Shown one piece after another: positions 24,133-32,197 of a stretch of 64,000 bases of DNA. Source of the stretch: Collinsella sp. (GTDB lineage Bacteria; Actinomycetota; Coriobacteriia; Coriobacteriales; Coriobacteriaceae); the NCBI GenBank assembly GCA_018376905.1, contig JAHAAK010000001.1:1-64000 (forward strand), read 5' to 3'. The position numbers were made by a program, and so were the translations under genes. The notes beneath the pieces were generated by a model. That model had not been told where the DNA came from. It saw nothing but the letters and a program-made list of their open reading frames with translations, and searched no databases. Numbering within the stretch: the first letter of the stretch is position 1; every line of letters starts with the position of its first letter.

Positions 24133-24867
24133 ATGCAGTACTCACAGGAAGTGGAGAACATGTGCCCCGTTGCCAAGGGTGCATACCACGGCCCCGCACC
24201 CATCCCCGAGGAGGGCAAGTGGGTCCAGGCTAAGGAGATTTCCGACATCTCCGGTCTTACGCACGGTGTGGGTTGGTGCGCACCTCAGCAGGGCGCCTGC
24301 AAGCTCACGTTGAACGTCAAGGACGGCATCATCGAGGAGGCCCTCGTTGAGACCATCGGCTGCTCGGGCATGACCCACTCTGCCGCCATGGCTTCCGAGA
24401 TCCTTCCCGGTAAGACCATCCTCGAGGCCCTCAACACCGACCTCGTCTGCGACGCCATCAACGTTGCTATGCGCGAGATCTTCCTGCAGATCGTTTACGG
24501 CCGCAGCCAGACCGCGTTCTCCGAGGGCGGCCTGCCCGTGGGCGCCTCCCTCGACGACCTCGGCAAGGGCCTTCGCTCTCAGGTCGGCACCATGTTCGGC
24601 ACCAAGGCCAAGGGCGCTCGTTACCTCGAGCTCGCTCAGGGCTACGTCACCCGCATGGCTCTCAACGACAAGAACGAGATCATCGCATTCGAGTTCCTGA
24701 ACCTCGGAAAGTTCACCGACGCCGTCAAGGCCGGCAAGACCCCCGAGGAGGCCATCGCTGGCGCTATGGGCCACTATGGTCAGTGGGAGAACGCTGCCAA
24801 GTACATCGACCCGCGCACCGACGAGGAGACCCACTCCGTCGCCAGCGTGTTCCCGGTTCACGAGTAG
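24133..24867 (+). CDS. NifU/IscU-like protein paired with GGGtGRT protein
   Basis: 244 residues from the ATG at 24133 with GAGAGGAGAG upstream. The region GVGWCAPQQGACKLTLNVKDGIIEEALVETIGCSGMTHSAAMASEI (46-90) follows the IscU/SufU pattern, with cysteines C49, C56 and C77; C77 sits in GCSGMTHSAA where IscU has GCAISQAS. The C-terminal half is not IscU-like. In other anaerobes a protein of this type is annotated as an iron-sulfur assembly scaffold and stands beside a GGGtGRT gene, as here (18 bases apart). Its actual substrate is not known. It may bind iron or a cluster for a dedicated client rather than serve general assembly, which sufCBDSU already covers. Confidence 0.75.
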   Translation: MQYSQEVENMCPVAKGAYHGPAPIPEEGKWVQAKEISDISGLTHGVGWCAPQQGACKLTLNVKDGIIEEALVETIGCSGMTHSAAMASEILPGKTILEALNTDLVCDAINVAMREIFLQIVYGRSQTAFSEGGLPVGASLDDLGKGLRSQVGTMFGTKAKGARYLELAQGYVTRMALNDKNEIIAFEFLNLGKFTDAVKAGKTPEEAIAGAMGHYGQWENAAKYIDPRTDEETHSVASVFPVHE

Positions 24868-24885
24868 AAAGGGAGGGAAATAACT

Positions 24886-25890
24886 ATGACTGTTACGTTC
24901 GAAGGTTACGAGCGCCGCGCTGACAAGATCAACAAGTGCCTCGCCGACAACGGCATCGCCTCCCTCGAGGAAGCTCTGCAGATCTGCACCGACAAGGGCT
25001 TCAACCCGCGTGAGATCGTCAACAACACCCAGTCCATCGCCTTCCAGAACGCCGAGTGGGCCTACACCCTCGGTTGCGCTCTCGCTGTCAAGCGTGGCGC
25101 CAAGTCCGCTTCTGAGGCTGCCGCCATCATCGGCGAGGGCATCCAGGCCTTCACCGTTCCCGGCTCCGTCGCCGAGGACCGCAAGGTCGGTCTGGGCCAC
25201 GGCAACCTGGGCGCTATGCTGCTCTCCGACGACACCGAGTGCTTCGCCTTCCTGGCCGGCCACGAGTCCTTCGCTGCCGCCGAGGGCGCTATCGGCCTGG
25301 CTCTGAACGCCAACAAGGCTCGCAAGAAGCCGCTGCGCGTTATCCTTAACGGTCTGGGCAAGGACGCTGCTCAGATCATCGCCCGCATCAACGGCTTCAC
25401 CTATGTGAAGACCCAGTTCGACTACTACACGGGCGAGCTCAAGGTCGTCGAGACCATCCCCTACTCCGATGGTCCCCGCGCTGCCGTTAACTGCTACGGC
25501 TCCGACGACGTCCGCGAGGGCGTTGCCATCATGTGGCACGAGAACGTCGACATCTCGATCACCGGTAACTCCACCAACCCCACGCGCTTCCAGCACCCCG
25601 TCGCTGGCACCTACAAGAAGGAGCGCATCGAGGCTGGCAAGAAGTACTTCTCCGTCGCTTCTGGTGGCGGCACTGGCCGTACCCTGCACCCGGACAACAT
25701 GGGCGCCGGCCCTGCCTCTTACGGCATGACCGACACCATGGGCCGTATGCACTCCGACGCCCAGTTCGCCGGTTCTTCCTCCGTACCTGCGCACGTTGAC
25801 ATGATGGGTCTCATCGGTATGGGCAACAACCCCATGGTCGGTGCCACCGTCGCCTGCGCTGTCGCCGTCGAGGAGGCCCTCAAGGCCTAA
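24886..25890 (+). CDS. GGGtGRT family protein of unknown function
   Basis: 334 residues, ATG preceded by AAAGGGAGGG. The name-giving motif GGGTGRT is at 260-266, followed by LHPDNMGAGPASYGMTDTMGRMHSDAQFAGSS. These are family signatures; I know of no assigned biochemical function. WHENVDISITGNSTNPTRF (217-235) is another highly conserved-looking block with potential metal ligands. The gene is rich in favoured codons, suggesting strong expression. It directly follows the NifU-like gene and ends in a strong terminator, so the two form a closed operon. Confidence 0.85.
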   Translation: MTVTFEGYERRADKINKCLADNGIASLEEALQICTDKGFNPREIVNNTQSIAFQNAEWAYTLGCALAVKRGAKSASEAAAIIGEGIQAFTVPGSVAEDRKVGLGHGNLGAMLLSDDTECFAFLAGHESFAAAEGAIGLALNANKARKKPLRVILNGLGKDAAQIIARINGFTYVKTQFDYYTGELKVVETIPYSDGPRAAVNCYGSDDVREGVAIMWHENVDISITGNSTNPTRFQHPVAGTYKKERIEAGKKYFSVASGGGTGRTLHPDNMGAGPASYGMTDTMGRMHSDAQFAGSSSVPAHVDMMGLIGMGNNPMVGATVACAVAVEEALKA

Positions 25891-25925
25891 TCGCGCCCGC
25901 GCGATGCTCAAATAGTTGAGCTTTG

Positions 25926-25958
25926 GAGCCGCTACCTTTCGAGGTAGCGGCTCTTTTT
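25926..25958 (+). terminator. terminator of the NifU-like/GGGtGRT operon
   Basis: A perfect 11-bp stem (GAGCCGCTACC with GGTAGCGGCTC), 6-base loop, then TTTTT. Confidence 0.9.
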
Positions 25959-26146
25959 GTTTGCGCTATCGCAGGGTAGCGAATGCCGATATATCAGTTG
26001 GGGCGAAATACGAGATGTGATGAGACGGAGCGTCAGAACGTCCATGACGCCCACCTGCCATATTTGCCCTTTACCGATTTGCCGAGTCTTTGCGGCCCCA
26101 TTGCCGATCACCCGTGCGACAATGCGCCGGACGAGAAAGGAATCCG

Positions 26147-27673
26147 ATGGAATCGACTGATGTACTGGTAATTGGATCTGGCATTTCGGGACTTTGCGCC
26201 GCCATCGAAGCGGCACGCACGGGTGCAACCGTCACTGTGGCAAGCGCCGGCAAGACTATGAGTGGATCGAGCTTCTTCCCCGGAACCTGGGGCCTGGGGC
26301 TTATCGGACCCGTTAACGAAGACGACGAACAAGACCTCATCGACACCATCCAGACCGTCGGCGGCGGTGTCGCCGACCCCGAGCTTGTCCAGACGTTTGT
26401 CCACGGCATTCCCCAGGCAATTGAATGGCTCGAGCAAGACCTGGGCGTTGAGCTCCAGCGTCCGCAAAGCGCTGAGAGCGCTCAGCAAAAGCAGTTTATC
26501 CCCTGCTTTGACCACAAGACGCGCATGTGGCGCGGCCTCACCCGCAAGCCCCTTGAGGACGCTCTGACGGCCCAGATCGAGTCGCTCGGCATTCGCCTGC
26601 TCCCCCGCCACGAGCTTATCGACCTTGTTGAGGACACGAACGGCAGGATCACCGGCGCCGTGCTCTACGACCTCACCAAAGATCGAATCGTGCCCTTTGC
26701 TGCCAAGGCCACGATCATCGCTGCGGGCGGCACGGGTGGCCTGTTCGAGCGCAGCCTTACGTCGGCTGATGTGCTCAGCTCATCACAGGCCATCGCGCTG
26801 GCGCACGGTGCGTCCCTTACTAATATAGAGTTCATGCAGATGATGCCCGGCTTCATCGAGCCCAAGCGCAACCTGGTCTTCAACGAGAAAACCTGGCGCT
26901 ACGTACATGTAGACCAGCCGGCAGATATTGCCGACGACAAGCTGGACGACCTGCTCGAGCAGCGCTCTGGATATGGTCCTTTCACCTCGCGCTTGGCCTC
27001 CCGCGCTATCGATTTCGTCATCGATCAGGCAGGTGTCGAAGGCCTGGCACTCCACTACGACTTCCCCCGCGAGGATGTCCCAGAGTTTGTGCAGACCTTT
27101 GCCACCTGGCTGCAAGACGAGCACGGCATCGCCCCGACTGACGAGATGCGCGTTGCGATGTATGCCCACGCCGCTAATGGCGGCATCAAGATCGATAAGA
27201 CCGCGCGCACGGGCGTTGAGGGCCTCTACGCTTGCGGCGAGGCGACAGGCGGCATGCACGGTGCCGACCGCATTGGTGGCTTGTCAAGCGCCAACGGCAT
27301 AGTGTTTGGGCGCATCGCGGGCGCATCGGCAGCCCAAGCAGCACAGAATACACCTGAGGAGGCCCCGAAGGCGGATATCACCCTCCCCCAGTACGGCATT
27401 GCCACAACAGTCGCCGAACGCCTGACACGCAGCCTTAAGCACACGATGAGTACCCATTGTATGATCAACCGCACCGAAGGGGGCCTATCCAAGGCACTAC
27501 ACGAGCTTGAGGGCTTGAAGACGGAGGCAACGACCTTGAGCACACAGAAAGCTCAGGACAGCGAAATCGCAGCCCTCGCCCGCCTGCAATCGCAGATTCA
27601 ACTAGCACAGGAAATGGTCAAAGCCATGCGTAAGCGAACCGAAAGTCTCGGATCGCACTATCGAGCGGATTAA
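26147..27673 (+). CDS. FAD-binding oxidoreductase (NadB/fumarate-reductase-like)
   Basis: 508 residues from the ATG at 26147 with GAAAGGA upstream. The Rossmann FAD motif is at the N-terminus (VLVIGSGISGLCAAIEAARTG; GSGISG at 10-15). TIIAAGGTGGLFERS and the C-terminal GLYACGEATGGMHGADRIGGLSSANGIVFGR match the FAD_binding_2 family that includes L-aspartate oxidase and fumarate reductase flavoproteins. The end of the protein is a helical region like that of NadB. No signal peptide or haem motif is present, so it is cytoplasmic. nadA and nadC are absent nearby, so an NadB role is uncertain. The exact substrate cannot be stated. Confidence 0.8.
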   Translation: MESTDVLVIGSGISGLCAAIEAARTGATVTVASAGKTMSGSSFFPGTWGLGLIGPVNEDDEQDLIDTIQTVGGGVADPELVQTFVHGIPQAIEWLEQDLGVELQRPQSAESAQQKQFIPCFDHKTRMWRGLTRKPLEDALTAQIESLGIRLLPRHELIDLVEDTNGRITGAVLYDLTKDRIVPFAAKATIIAAGGTGGLFERSLTSADVLSSSQAIALAHGASLTNIEFMQMMPGFIEPKRNLVFNEKTWRYVHVDQPADIADDKLDDLLEQRSGYGPFTSRLASRAIDFVIDQAGVEGLALHYDFPREDVPEFVQTFATWLQDEHGIAPTDEMRVAMYAHAANGGIKIDKTARTGVEGLYACGEATGGMHGADRIGGLSSANGIVFGRIAGASAAQAAQNTPEEAPKADITLPQYGIATTVAERLTRSLKHTMSTHCMINRTEGGLSKALHELEGLKTEATTLSTQKAQDSEIAALARLQSQIQLAQEMVKAMRKRTESLGSHYRAD

Positions 27674-27719
27674 ACTGGACACCTATCTAAAGCAGAACAC
27701 AACTAATCGATATCTATGG

Positions 27720-27747
27720 GCCCCGTGAGCTCGAAGTGGCTCGGGGC
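27720..27747 (+). terminator. weak hairpin after the flavoprotein gene
   Basis: GCCCCG-T-GAGC pairs with GCTCGGGGC around an 8-base loop. There is no T-run, so termination is only possible, not certain. Confidence 0.4.
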
Positions 27748-27834
27748 TCATTCGCGTCCGCACGGCAGCGTATCCTTATTCTAAATACAGAGCGGGCAAA
27801 GCCCGCATAGACAATAGACCAGCGAGGAGGAGAT

Positions 27835-28695
27835 ATGGACAGTAGAGATATCGAGAAGTGGCGTGTCGAACTTGATAGCTACGCCAATGTGGAAGACGGC
27901 GTTGAGTATTGGCTCGCACGCGATTTAATGGAACCCCTCGGATACGCCCAATGGCGCAATTTTGAGACTGCAATTAAGAGGGCAATGGCATCGTGTGAAG
28001 TCAACGAAATGCCTGTTGTTTCCTATTTTGTTGAAACCAGCAAAATAGTACCTACAGGAATAGGACAAAAAGCAGTCAAAGACTATAAGTTAACGCGCTA
28101 CGCATGCTATTTAATCGCCCAAAACGGAGACCCAAACAAGCCAGAGATCGCGCTCGCACAGGCGTACTTTGCCGTGCAGACCCGCCGCCAAGAGCTCATA
28201 GAGCAGCGCTTTGCAGAGATTCAGCGCTTGCAGGCGCGCCACTCGCTATCCGATTCAGAGAAACAGCTCTCGGGTATTGCGTTCAAACGCGGCGTGGACT
28301 CCAAAGGATTCGCGATCATCAAGTCGAAGGGCGATGAAGCGTTATTCGGCGGTAGAAGCACGGCGGAAATGAAGCAGCAGCTCGGCGTACCCAAGAGCGC
28401 GGCATTGGCGGACAGGTTAGCCGATGTCCTCATCAAAGCAAAGGACCTTACGAACTCGATGACGGCCTTCAACGCCGAGGAACACGACCTGTACGGCCTG
28501 GACCAGATCAAACAGGAGCACGTCGAGAACAACACAAGCGTGCGTGGCAGCCTCATCGACCGCGGAATTGTCCCCGAGAACCTACCACCTGCCGAGGATA
28601 CAAAAAAGCTCGAGCGTCGCGTGAAGGCAGACGAGAAGAAACTCAAGGAGGGTACTGACGGTTTTACCGATCCCCAGGGTAGGCTCGATCTGTGA
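27835..28695 (+). CDS. dinD: DinD-like DNA-damage-inducible protein
   Basis: 286 residues, ATG preceded by GAGGAGGAG. The N-terminal half (EYWLARDLMEPLGYAQWRNFETAIKRAM) is a BRO-N-like domain. KDYKLTRYACYLIAQNGDP is the family hallmark. The C-terminal part (SVRGSLIDRGIVPENLPPAEDTKKLERRVK) matches E. coli DinD and its relatives. DinD interacts with RecA filaments in E. coli, and the gene family is commonly part of mobile or accessory regions. The codon use and GC are lower than in surrounding core genes. It lies beside a rearranged tRNA-Lys locus, consistent with arrival by integration. No clear LexA box was found upstream. Confidence 0.85.
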   Translation: MDSRDIEKWRVELDSYANVEDGVEYWLARDLMEPLGYAQWRNFETAIKRAMASCEVNEMPVVSYFVETSKIVPTGIGQKAVKDYKLTRYACYLIAQNGDPNKPEIALAQAYFAVQTRRQELIEQRFAEIQRLQARHSLSDSEKQLSGIAFKRGVDSKGFAIIKSKGDEALFGGRSTAEMKQQLGVPKSAALADRLADVLIKAKDLTNSMTAFNAEEHDLYGLDQIKQEHVENNTSVRGSLIDRGIVPENLPPAEDTKKLERRVKADEKKLKEGTDGFTDPQGRLDL

Positions 28696-28734
28696 AAGCG
28701 GCTGTGCCCCGACGGGTTCGACCCCATGCGAGGT

Positions 28735-28772
28735 CAGCAAAAAAGACGGCCAACTTTCGTTGACCGTCTTAA
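28735..28772 (-). terminator. terminator of the truncated tRNA-Lys copy
   Basis: On the minus strand AAGACGG and CCGTCTT form a stem, extended by AAC/GTT, followed by TTTTTT. Confidence 0.6.
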
Positions 28773-28779
28773 CTTGCTT

Positions 28780-28800
28780 TGGCGGGCCCTCAGGGGGTCA
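28780..28800 (-). pseudogene. tRNA-Lys 3' end remnant
   Basis: About 21 bases match the CCA end, acceptor strand and T-arm start of the tRNA-Lys genes at 28956 and 29075, with two or three differences. Sequence beyond 28800 is unrelated. Confidence 0.6.
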
Positions 28801-28915
28801 GCCTGCTGCGCAGGCGACCGCTGCGGCGCCAAGGCGCCTTGCGCGCTGCGCTGGCAAATGCTTACGCATTTCCTCAGCTCCGCGCCCCGACGGGTTCGAC
28901 CCCATGCGAGGTTAA

Positions 28916-28946
28916 CAAAAAGCGACCAGCCTAAGCCAGCCGCTTT
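28916..28946 (-). terminator. terminator after the first tRNA-Lys
   Basis: AAAGCGGCTGGC pairs with GCTGGTCGCTTT (one mismatch) and runs into TTTTTG on the minus strand. Confidence 0.65.
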
Positions 28947-28955
28947 AACATGCTT

Positions 28956-29031
28956 TGGTGGGCCGTCAGGGGGTCGAACCCTGGACCTTGGGATTAAGAG
29001 TCCCCTGCTCTACCAACTGAGCTAACGACCC
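28956..29031 (-). tRNA. tRNA-Lys (anticodon CTT)
   Basis: A complete cloverleaf with encoded CCA. The acceptor strand GGGTCGT pairs with ACGGCCC, the D-arm has GCTCAGTTGGTAGAGC, the anticodon loop is CTCTTAA and the T-loop has GTTCGACC. The gene body is identical to the copy at 29075. Confidence 0.95.
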
Positions 29032-29035
29032 AAAG

Positions 29036-29061
29036 CTAAAGTCCGTTGTGACGGACTTTAG
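29036..29061 (-). terminator. hairpin between the two tRNA-Lys genes
   Basis: CTAAAGTCCG and CGGACTTTAG form a perfect 10-bp stem with a 6-base loop just downstream of the second tRNA-Lys. Confidence 0.5.
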
Positions 29062-29074
29062 AGGAGATATCGTG

Positions 29075-29150
29075 TGGTGGGCCGTCAGGGGGTCGAACCC
29101 TGGACCTTGGGATTAAGAGTCCCCTGCTCTACCAACTGAGCTAACGACCC
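29075..29150 (-). tRNA. tRNA-Lys (anticodon CTT), second copy
   Basis: Identical to the tRNA at 28956-29031 over its whole length, CCA included. It is the upstream member of the tandem pair on the minus strand. Confidence 0.95.
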
Positions 29151-29172
29151 GATATCAACACGAAGCAAGAAC

Positions 29173-29250
29173 TGGGGTGGGTAAAGGGACTCGAACCCTC
29201 GACCTACGGGACCACAACCCGTCGCTCTAGCCAACTGAGCTACACCCACC
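29173..29250 (-). tRNA. tRNA-His (anticodon GTG)
   Basis: A full cloverleaf with loop TTGTGGT giving anticodon GTG. The extra 5' G (G-1) faces the discriminator C73, the histidine identity pair. CCA is encoded. Confidence 0.95.
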
Positions 29251-29415
29251 GTGTCCTGTGCGCTTCGCGCTCGACTATTATTGCAAGGAACGCCACGCGA
29301 TGCAAGCCCCAATTTTCAAGAATTTTGAAAAGAGTTTTTCGAGACCATTTCGAGCAAATCCCACCGGTTTCATAGGAGTAAACTTGCCCCACTGCAAATC
29401 CTCGAAAGGACCGTC

Positions 29416-30597
29416 ATGAAAGAACTCTCCAACCGCACGGCAAGATTTACCGATTCGGTCATCCGCCGCATGACACGCATCTCCAATAAGTACGGCGCTG
29501 TCAATCTCTCGCAGGGCTTCCCTGACTTCGATCCCCCGGCGCAGCTGCTCAACAGCCTGAGCACCATCGCCGCCGATCCCAAGCCGCTCTATCACCAGTA
29601 CTCCATCACCTGGGGCTCCCAGGCCATGCGCGAGGCGCTCGCCGCCAAACAGGAGCACTTTATGGGCATGCCGGTGAACCCCAACGAGAATATCGTAGTC
29701 ACCTGCGGCTCTACCGAGGCCATGATGGCCGCCATGATGACGGTCACCAACCCCGGCGACAAGGTCGTCATCTTCTCGCCGTTCTACGAGAACTACGGCG
29801 CCGACACGATCCTTTCGGGTGCCGAGCCCATCTACGTGCCGCTCAACCCGCCCACATTCGACTTTGACCGCGAGACACTCGAGGCGGCCTTCCGCGACAA
29901 CGACCCCAAGGCCATCGTCCTGTGCAACCCTTCCAACCCCTGCGGCAAGGTCTTTACACGCGATGAGCTCACCTTTATCGCCGACCTCTGCAAAAAGTAC
30001 GACACCTACTGCATCACCGACGAGGTCTACGAGCACATCGTCTACGCGCCCCACGAGCACGTCTATATGGCCACGCTGCCCGGCATGTTTGAGCGCACCA
30101 TCAGCTGCAGCTCGCTGTCCAAGACCTACTCCATCACCGGCTGGCGTCTGGGCTACACTATCGCCCCTGCCGAAATCACCGAGCGCATCAAAAAGGTCCA
30201 CGACTTCCTCACCGTGGGCGCCGCCGCTCCCCTGCAGGAAGCCGTCGTCACCGCCCTCAATTTCGACGACAGCTATTACGATGAGGTCCTCGACCTCTAT
30301 ACCGCCAAACGCGACCTGTTCTGTCAGGGACTCGACAGCATCGGTCTTGAGCATAACGTGCCGCAGGGCGCCTACTACGTCATGATGGACATCTCTGAGT
30401 TTGGCTATGACAGCGACCTCGAGTTCTGTGAAGACCTCGCGTCTAAAGTGGGTGTGGGCGCCGTGCCCGGCTCGAGCTTCTTCCGCGAGCCCGTCAACCA
30501 TCTGATTCGTTTCCACTTTGCCAAGCGAGACGAGACGCTTAACGCGGCGCTGGAGAACCTCAAGTCGCTACGTGATAAAATCAAGCCGCGCGGGTAA
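29416..30597 (+). CDS. class I PLP-dependent aminotransferase
   Basis: 393 residues, ATG with GAAAGGA upstream. The fold-type I elements are all visible: NLSQGFPDFDPP near the start, NPSNPCGKVF (171-180), ITDEVYEHIVY (200-210) and the PLP lysine K236 in SSLSKTYSITGWRLGY. The sequence is nearest the kynurenine/methionine/aromatic aminotransferase-like branch (I gamma). It transfers amino groups from an amino acid to a 2-oxo acid; the preferred substrate cannot be read from sequence. It is monocistronic, with the tRNA cluster upstream and a terminator at 30626. Confidence 0.9.
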   Translation: MKELSNRTARFTDSVIRRMTRISNKYGAVNLSQGFPDFDPPAQLLNSLSTIAADPKPLYHQYSITWGSQAMREALAAKQEHFMGMPVNPNENIVVTCGSTEAMMAAMMTVTNPGDKVVIFSPFYENYGADTILSGAEPIYVPLNPPTFDFDRETLEAAFRDNDPKAIVLCNPSNPCGKVFTRDELTFIADLCKKYDTYCITDEVYEHIVYAPHEHVYMATLPGMFERTISCSSLSKTYSITGWRLGYTIAPAEITERIKKVHDFLTVGAAAPLQEAVVTALNFDDSYYDEVLDLYTAKRDLFCQGLDSIGLEHNVPQGAYYVMMDISEFGYDSDLEFCEDLASKVGVGAVPGSSFFREPVNHLIRFHFAKRDETLNAALENLKSLRDKIKPRG

Positions 30598-30625
30598 GGA
30601 CGGCCCGGCAACTAAAGCAACCAAA

Positions 30626-30664
30626 GAAGCCTCGCACCGCCCGCTGCGTTGCGAGGCTTCTTTC
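30626..30664 (+). terminator. terminator of the aminotransferase gene
   Basis: GAAGCCTCGCA and TGCGAGGCTTC form an 11-bp stem with a 13-base loop, then TTTC. Confidence 0.8.
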
Positions 30665-30737
30665 TATAGCGCTTTCTTAAATGGTTAGAGCTCTATACTT
30701 TAGTCACGGAGCAACTCGTCCCAGAGAGAGGAATACT

Positions 30738-31628
30738 ATGGCAGAGCAGCAGCTTATCGGAGCGCTCGAGGCCGGTGGCACCAAGATGGTCTGCGCCACG
30801 GGCTATGCGGACGGTACGGTCCTAGAGCGCGAGCAGATCGCGACCACGACCCCGCAGGAGACCGTTGAGGCCGTCAACGCATGGTTTGCCGACAAGGGCA
30901 TCTCCGCGCTGGGCATCGGCGCATTTGGCCCCACCGCAGTCAACCCCGCTTCGCCCCAATACGGCAAGATCTTGGAGACGCCCAAAACGGCATGGCGCTA
31001 CTTTGACCTGCTGGGCACTATCCAAAACGAGCTCAATATCCCCTGCGGCTACGATACCGACGTCAACGTCGCCTGCCTGGGCGAGGTCACCTTTGGTTGC
31101 GCCCAGGGCCTCACCGACGTGGTCTACCTGACCATCGGTACCGGCGTGGGCGCCGGCGTGCTCTCGGGCGGTAAGCTCGTGCACGGCATGATGCATCCCG
31201 AGGCCGGCCACATCCTGGTCACGCGCGACCCGCGCGACACCATTGGCGAGCACAGCGCCTGCCCCTTCCACGACAACTGCCTAGAGGGCCTCATCGCCGG
31301 CCCCGGCGTTAAAAAGCGCTGGGATGGCAAGAGCGCCGGAGACATGGCCGATGACCCGGAGGCCATGGACCTGCTCGCCGGCTATCTGGCACAGGCACTC
31401 ATGACCTACACGCTGTGCTACGCGCCGCAAAAGATTATCATCGGCGGCGGCGTGGCCGACCACACCCCCATCGTGCCGCTCGCACGCAAGAAGTGCGCCG
31501 AGATGCTCAACGGCTATATCGTCACGCCCGAGGTCAACGACATCGATAACTACATCGTCAACAACAGCCTCGAGGGCAAGCAGGGCATCATGGGCTGCCT
31601 GGCCCTGGGCGCACAGGCGCTTCAGTAG
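30738..31628 (+). CDS. ROK family fructokinase-like sugar kinase
   Basis: 296 residues from the ATG at 30738 with AGAGAGG upstream. The phosphate-binding loop is ALEAGGTKMV (9-18). IGTGVGAGVLSGGKLVHGMMHPEAGH is the ROK core and the zinc site is built from that His plus C-P-F-H-D-N-C. CLEGLIAGPG is typical of ScrK/GmuE fructokinases rather than glucokinases. It would phosphorylate fructose (or mannose) with ATP, feeding glycolysis. No transporter or sucrose gene is adjacent, so it appears to act alone. Confidence 0.9.
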   Translation: MAEQQLIGALEAGGTKMVCATGYADGTVLEREQIATTTPQETVEAVNAWFADKGISALGIGAFGPTAVNPASPQYGKILETPKTAWRYFDLLGTIQNELNIPCGYDTDVNVACLGEVTFGCAQGLTDVVYLTIGTGVGAGVLSGGKLVHGMMHPEAGHILVTRDPRDTIGEHSACPFHDNCLEGLIAGPGVKKRWDGKSAGDMADDPEAMDLLAGYLAQALMTYTLCYAPQKIIIGGGVADHTPIVPLARKKCAEMLNGYIVTPEVNDIDNYIVNNSLEGKQGIMGCLALGAQALQ

Positions 31629-31710
31629 CAGACGCACCCACAGGGCGTGGCGCGCTCGGCAAATCCAACCTACGGAACGACGCCACCACGCCCCATATAA
31701 GCCCTCAAAT

Positions 31711-31757
31711 AAAAAAGGCCGCCTAGGACCAAACAATACGTCCTAGGCGGCTTTTTT
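31711..31757. terminator. strong bidirectional terminator between fructokinase and VanZ-like genes
   Basis: A 12-bp or longer stem (GCCGCCTAGGAC with its complement) with a run of A before and a run of T after. It can end transcripts from both sides. The stop codon of the VanZ-like gene falls within it. Confidence 0.9.
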
Positions 31758-32190
31758 CGTACATCAGCGACCGTAAGAGATATCGGAGCACAACGCCCGT
31801 TGCCGCTCCACAGCAGTCGATCATCACATCGGTGATCATGCCGGCGCGTCCCGGCACAAAGAGCTGAATCGTCTCGTCGATGGAGGGAATCAGCAGCAGG
31901 AACACCGCCGTGGGCAGCAGCACGTCAAAGGTGCGCCGGCCCTCAAAATCAAAGGCGTGCGTTGCCAGAATGCCAAGCACCATATACTCGGTAAAATGTG
32001 CACACTTGCGAACAACAAAGTTGGTCACCCATTCATATGGAAGTCCCACGCCGTGCAGGAAACCGCGGATAGTTTCCATGACCGTTAGGCTCAGCGAGCC
32101 CGACCCCGAGCCGGGAACCAGCGAATTGCCCCAGATCAAGAGCGCCATCAGGCAGGTTACAACCGCCCATTTTCGATTGATCTTAACCAT
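31723..32190 (-). CDS. VanZ-like membrane protein
   Basis: 155 residues with about four hydrophobic segments: residues 8-24, 65-85, 92-108 and 120-142. VRKCAHFTEYMVLGILA and IDETIQLFVPGRAGMITDVMIDCCGA are the VanZ motifs, including the conserved His and the DxxxD-type stretch. VanZ relatives are linked with teicoplanin resistance and cell-envelope functions, but the mechanism is not known. The last ten codons lie inside the terminator hairpin, which is odd but common for short intergenic gaps. It follows the gene at 32198 by 7 bases, so the two form one transcript. Confidence 0.85.
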   Translation of the reverse strand: MVKINRKWAVVTCLMALLIWGNSLVPGSGSGSLSLTVMETIRGFLHGVGLPYEWVTNFVVRKCAHFTEYMVLGILATHAFDFEGRRTFDVLLPTAVFLLLIPSIDETIQLFVPGRAGMITDVMIDCCGAATGVVLRYLLRSLMYEKSRLGRIVWS

Positions 32191-32197
32191 GCAGAAG

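Larger units (their letters stand above)
28707..28912. repeat. 28-bp direct repeat from a duplicated tRNA-Lys downstream region
   Basis: The 28 bases at 28707-28734 recur exactly at 28885-28912, 178 bases apart. Each is followed by a hairpin and then by a tRNA-Lys 3' end, one truncated and one intact. Between them lies a GC-rich segment with several small hairpins. Confidence 0.75.

Noticed and set aside
26147..27673. Calling the flavoprotein nadB
   Set aside because: The fold fits, but no other NAD biosynthesis gene is adjacent and similar proteins reduce fumarate or other acids.
28707..29150. Regularly spaced repeats taken as a possible CRISPR array
   Set aside because: The repeats are tRNA genes and their flanks, with only two or three units of unequal spacing and no cas genes.
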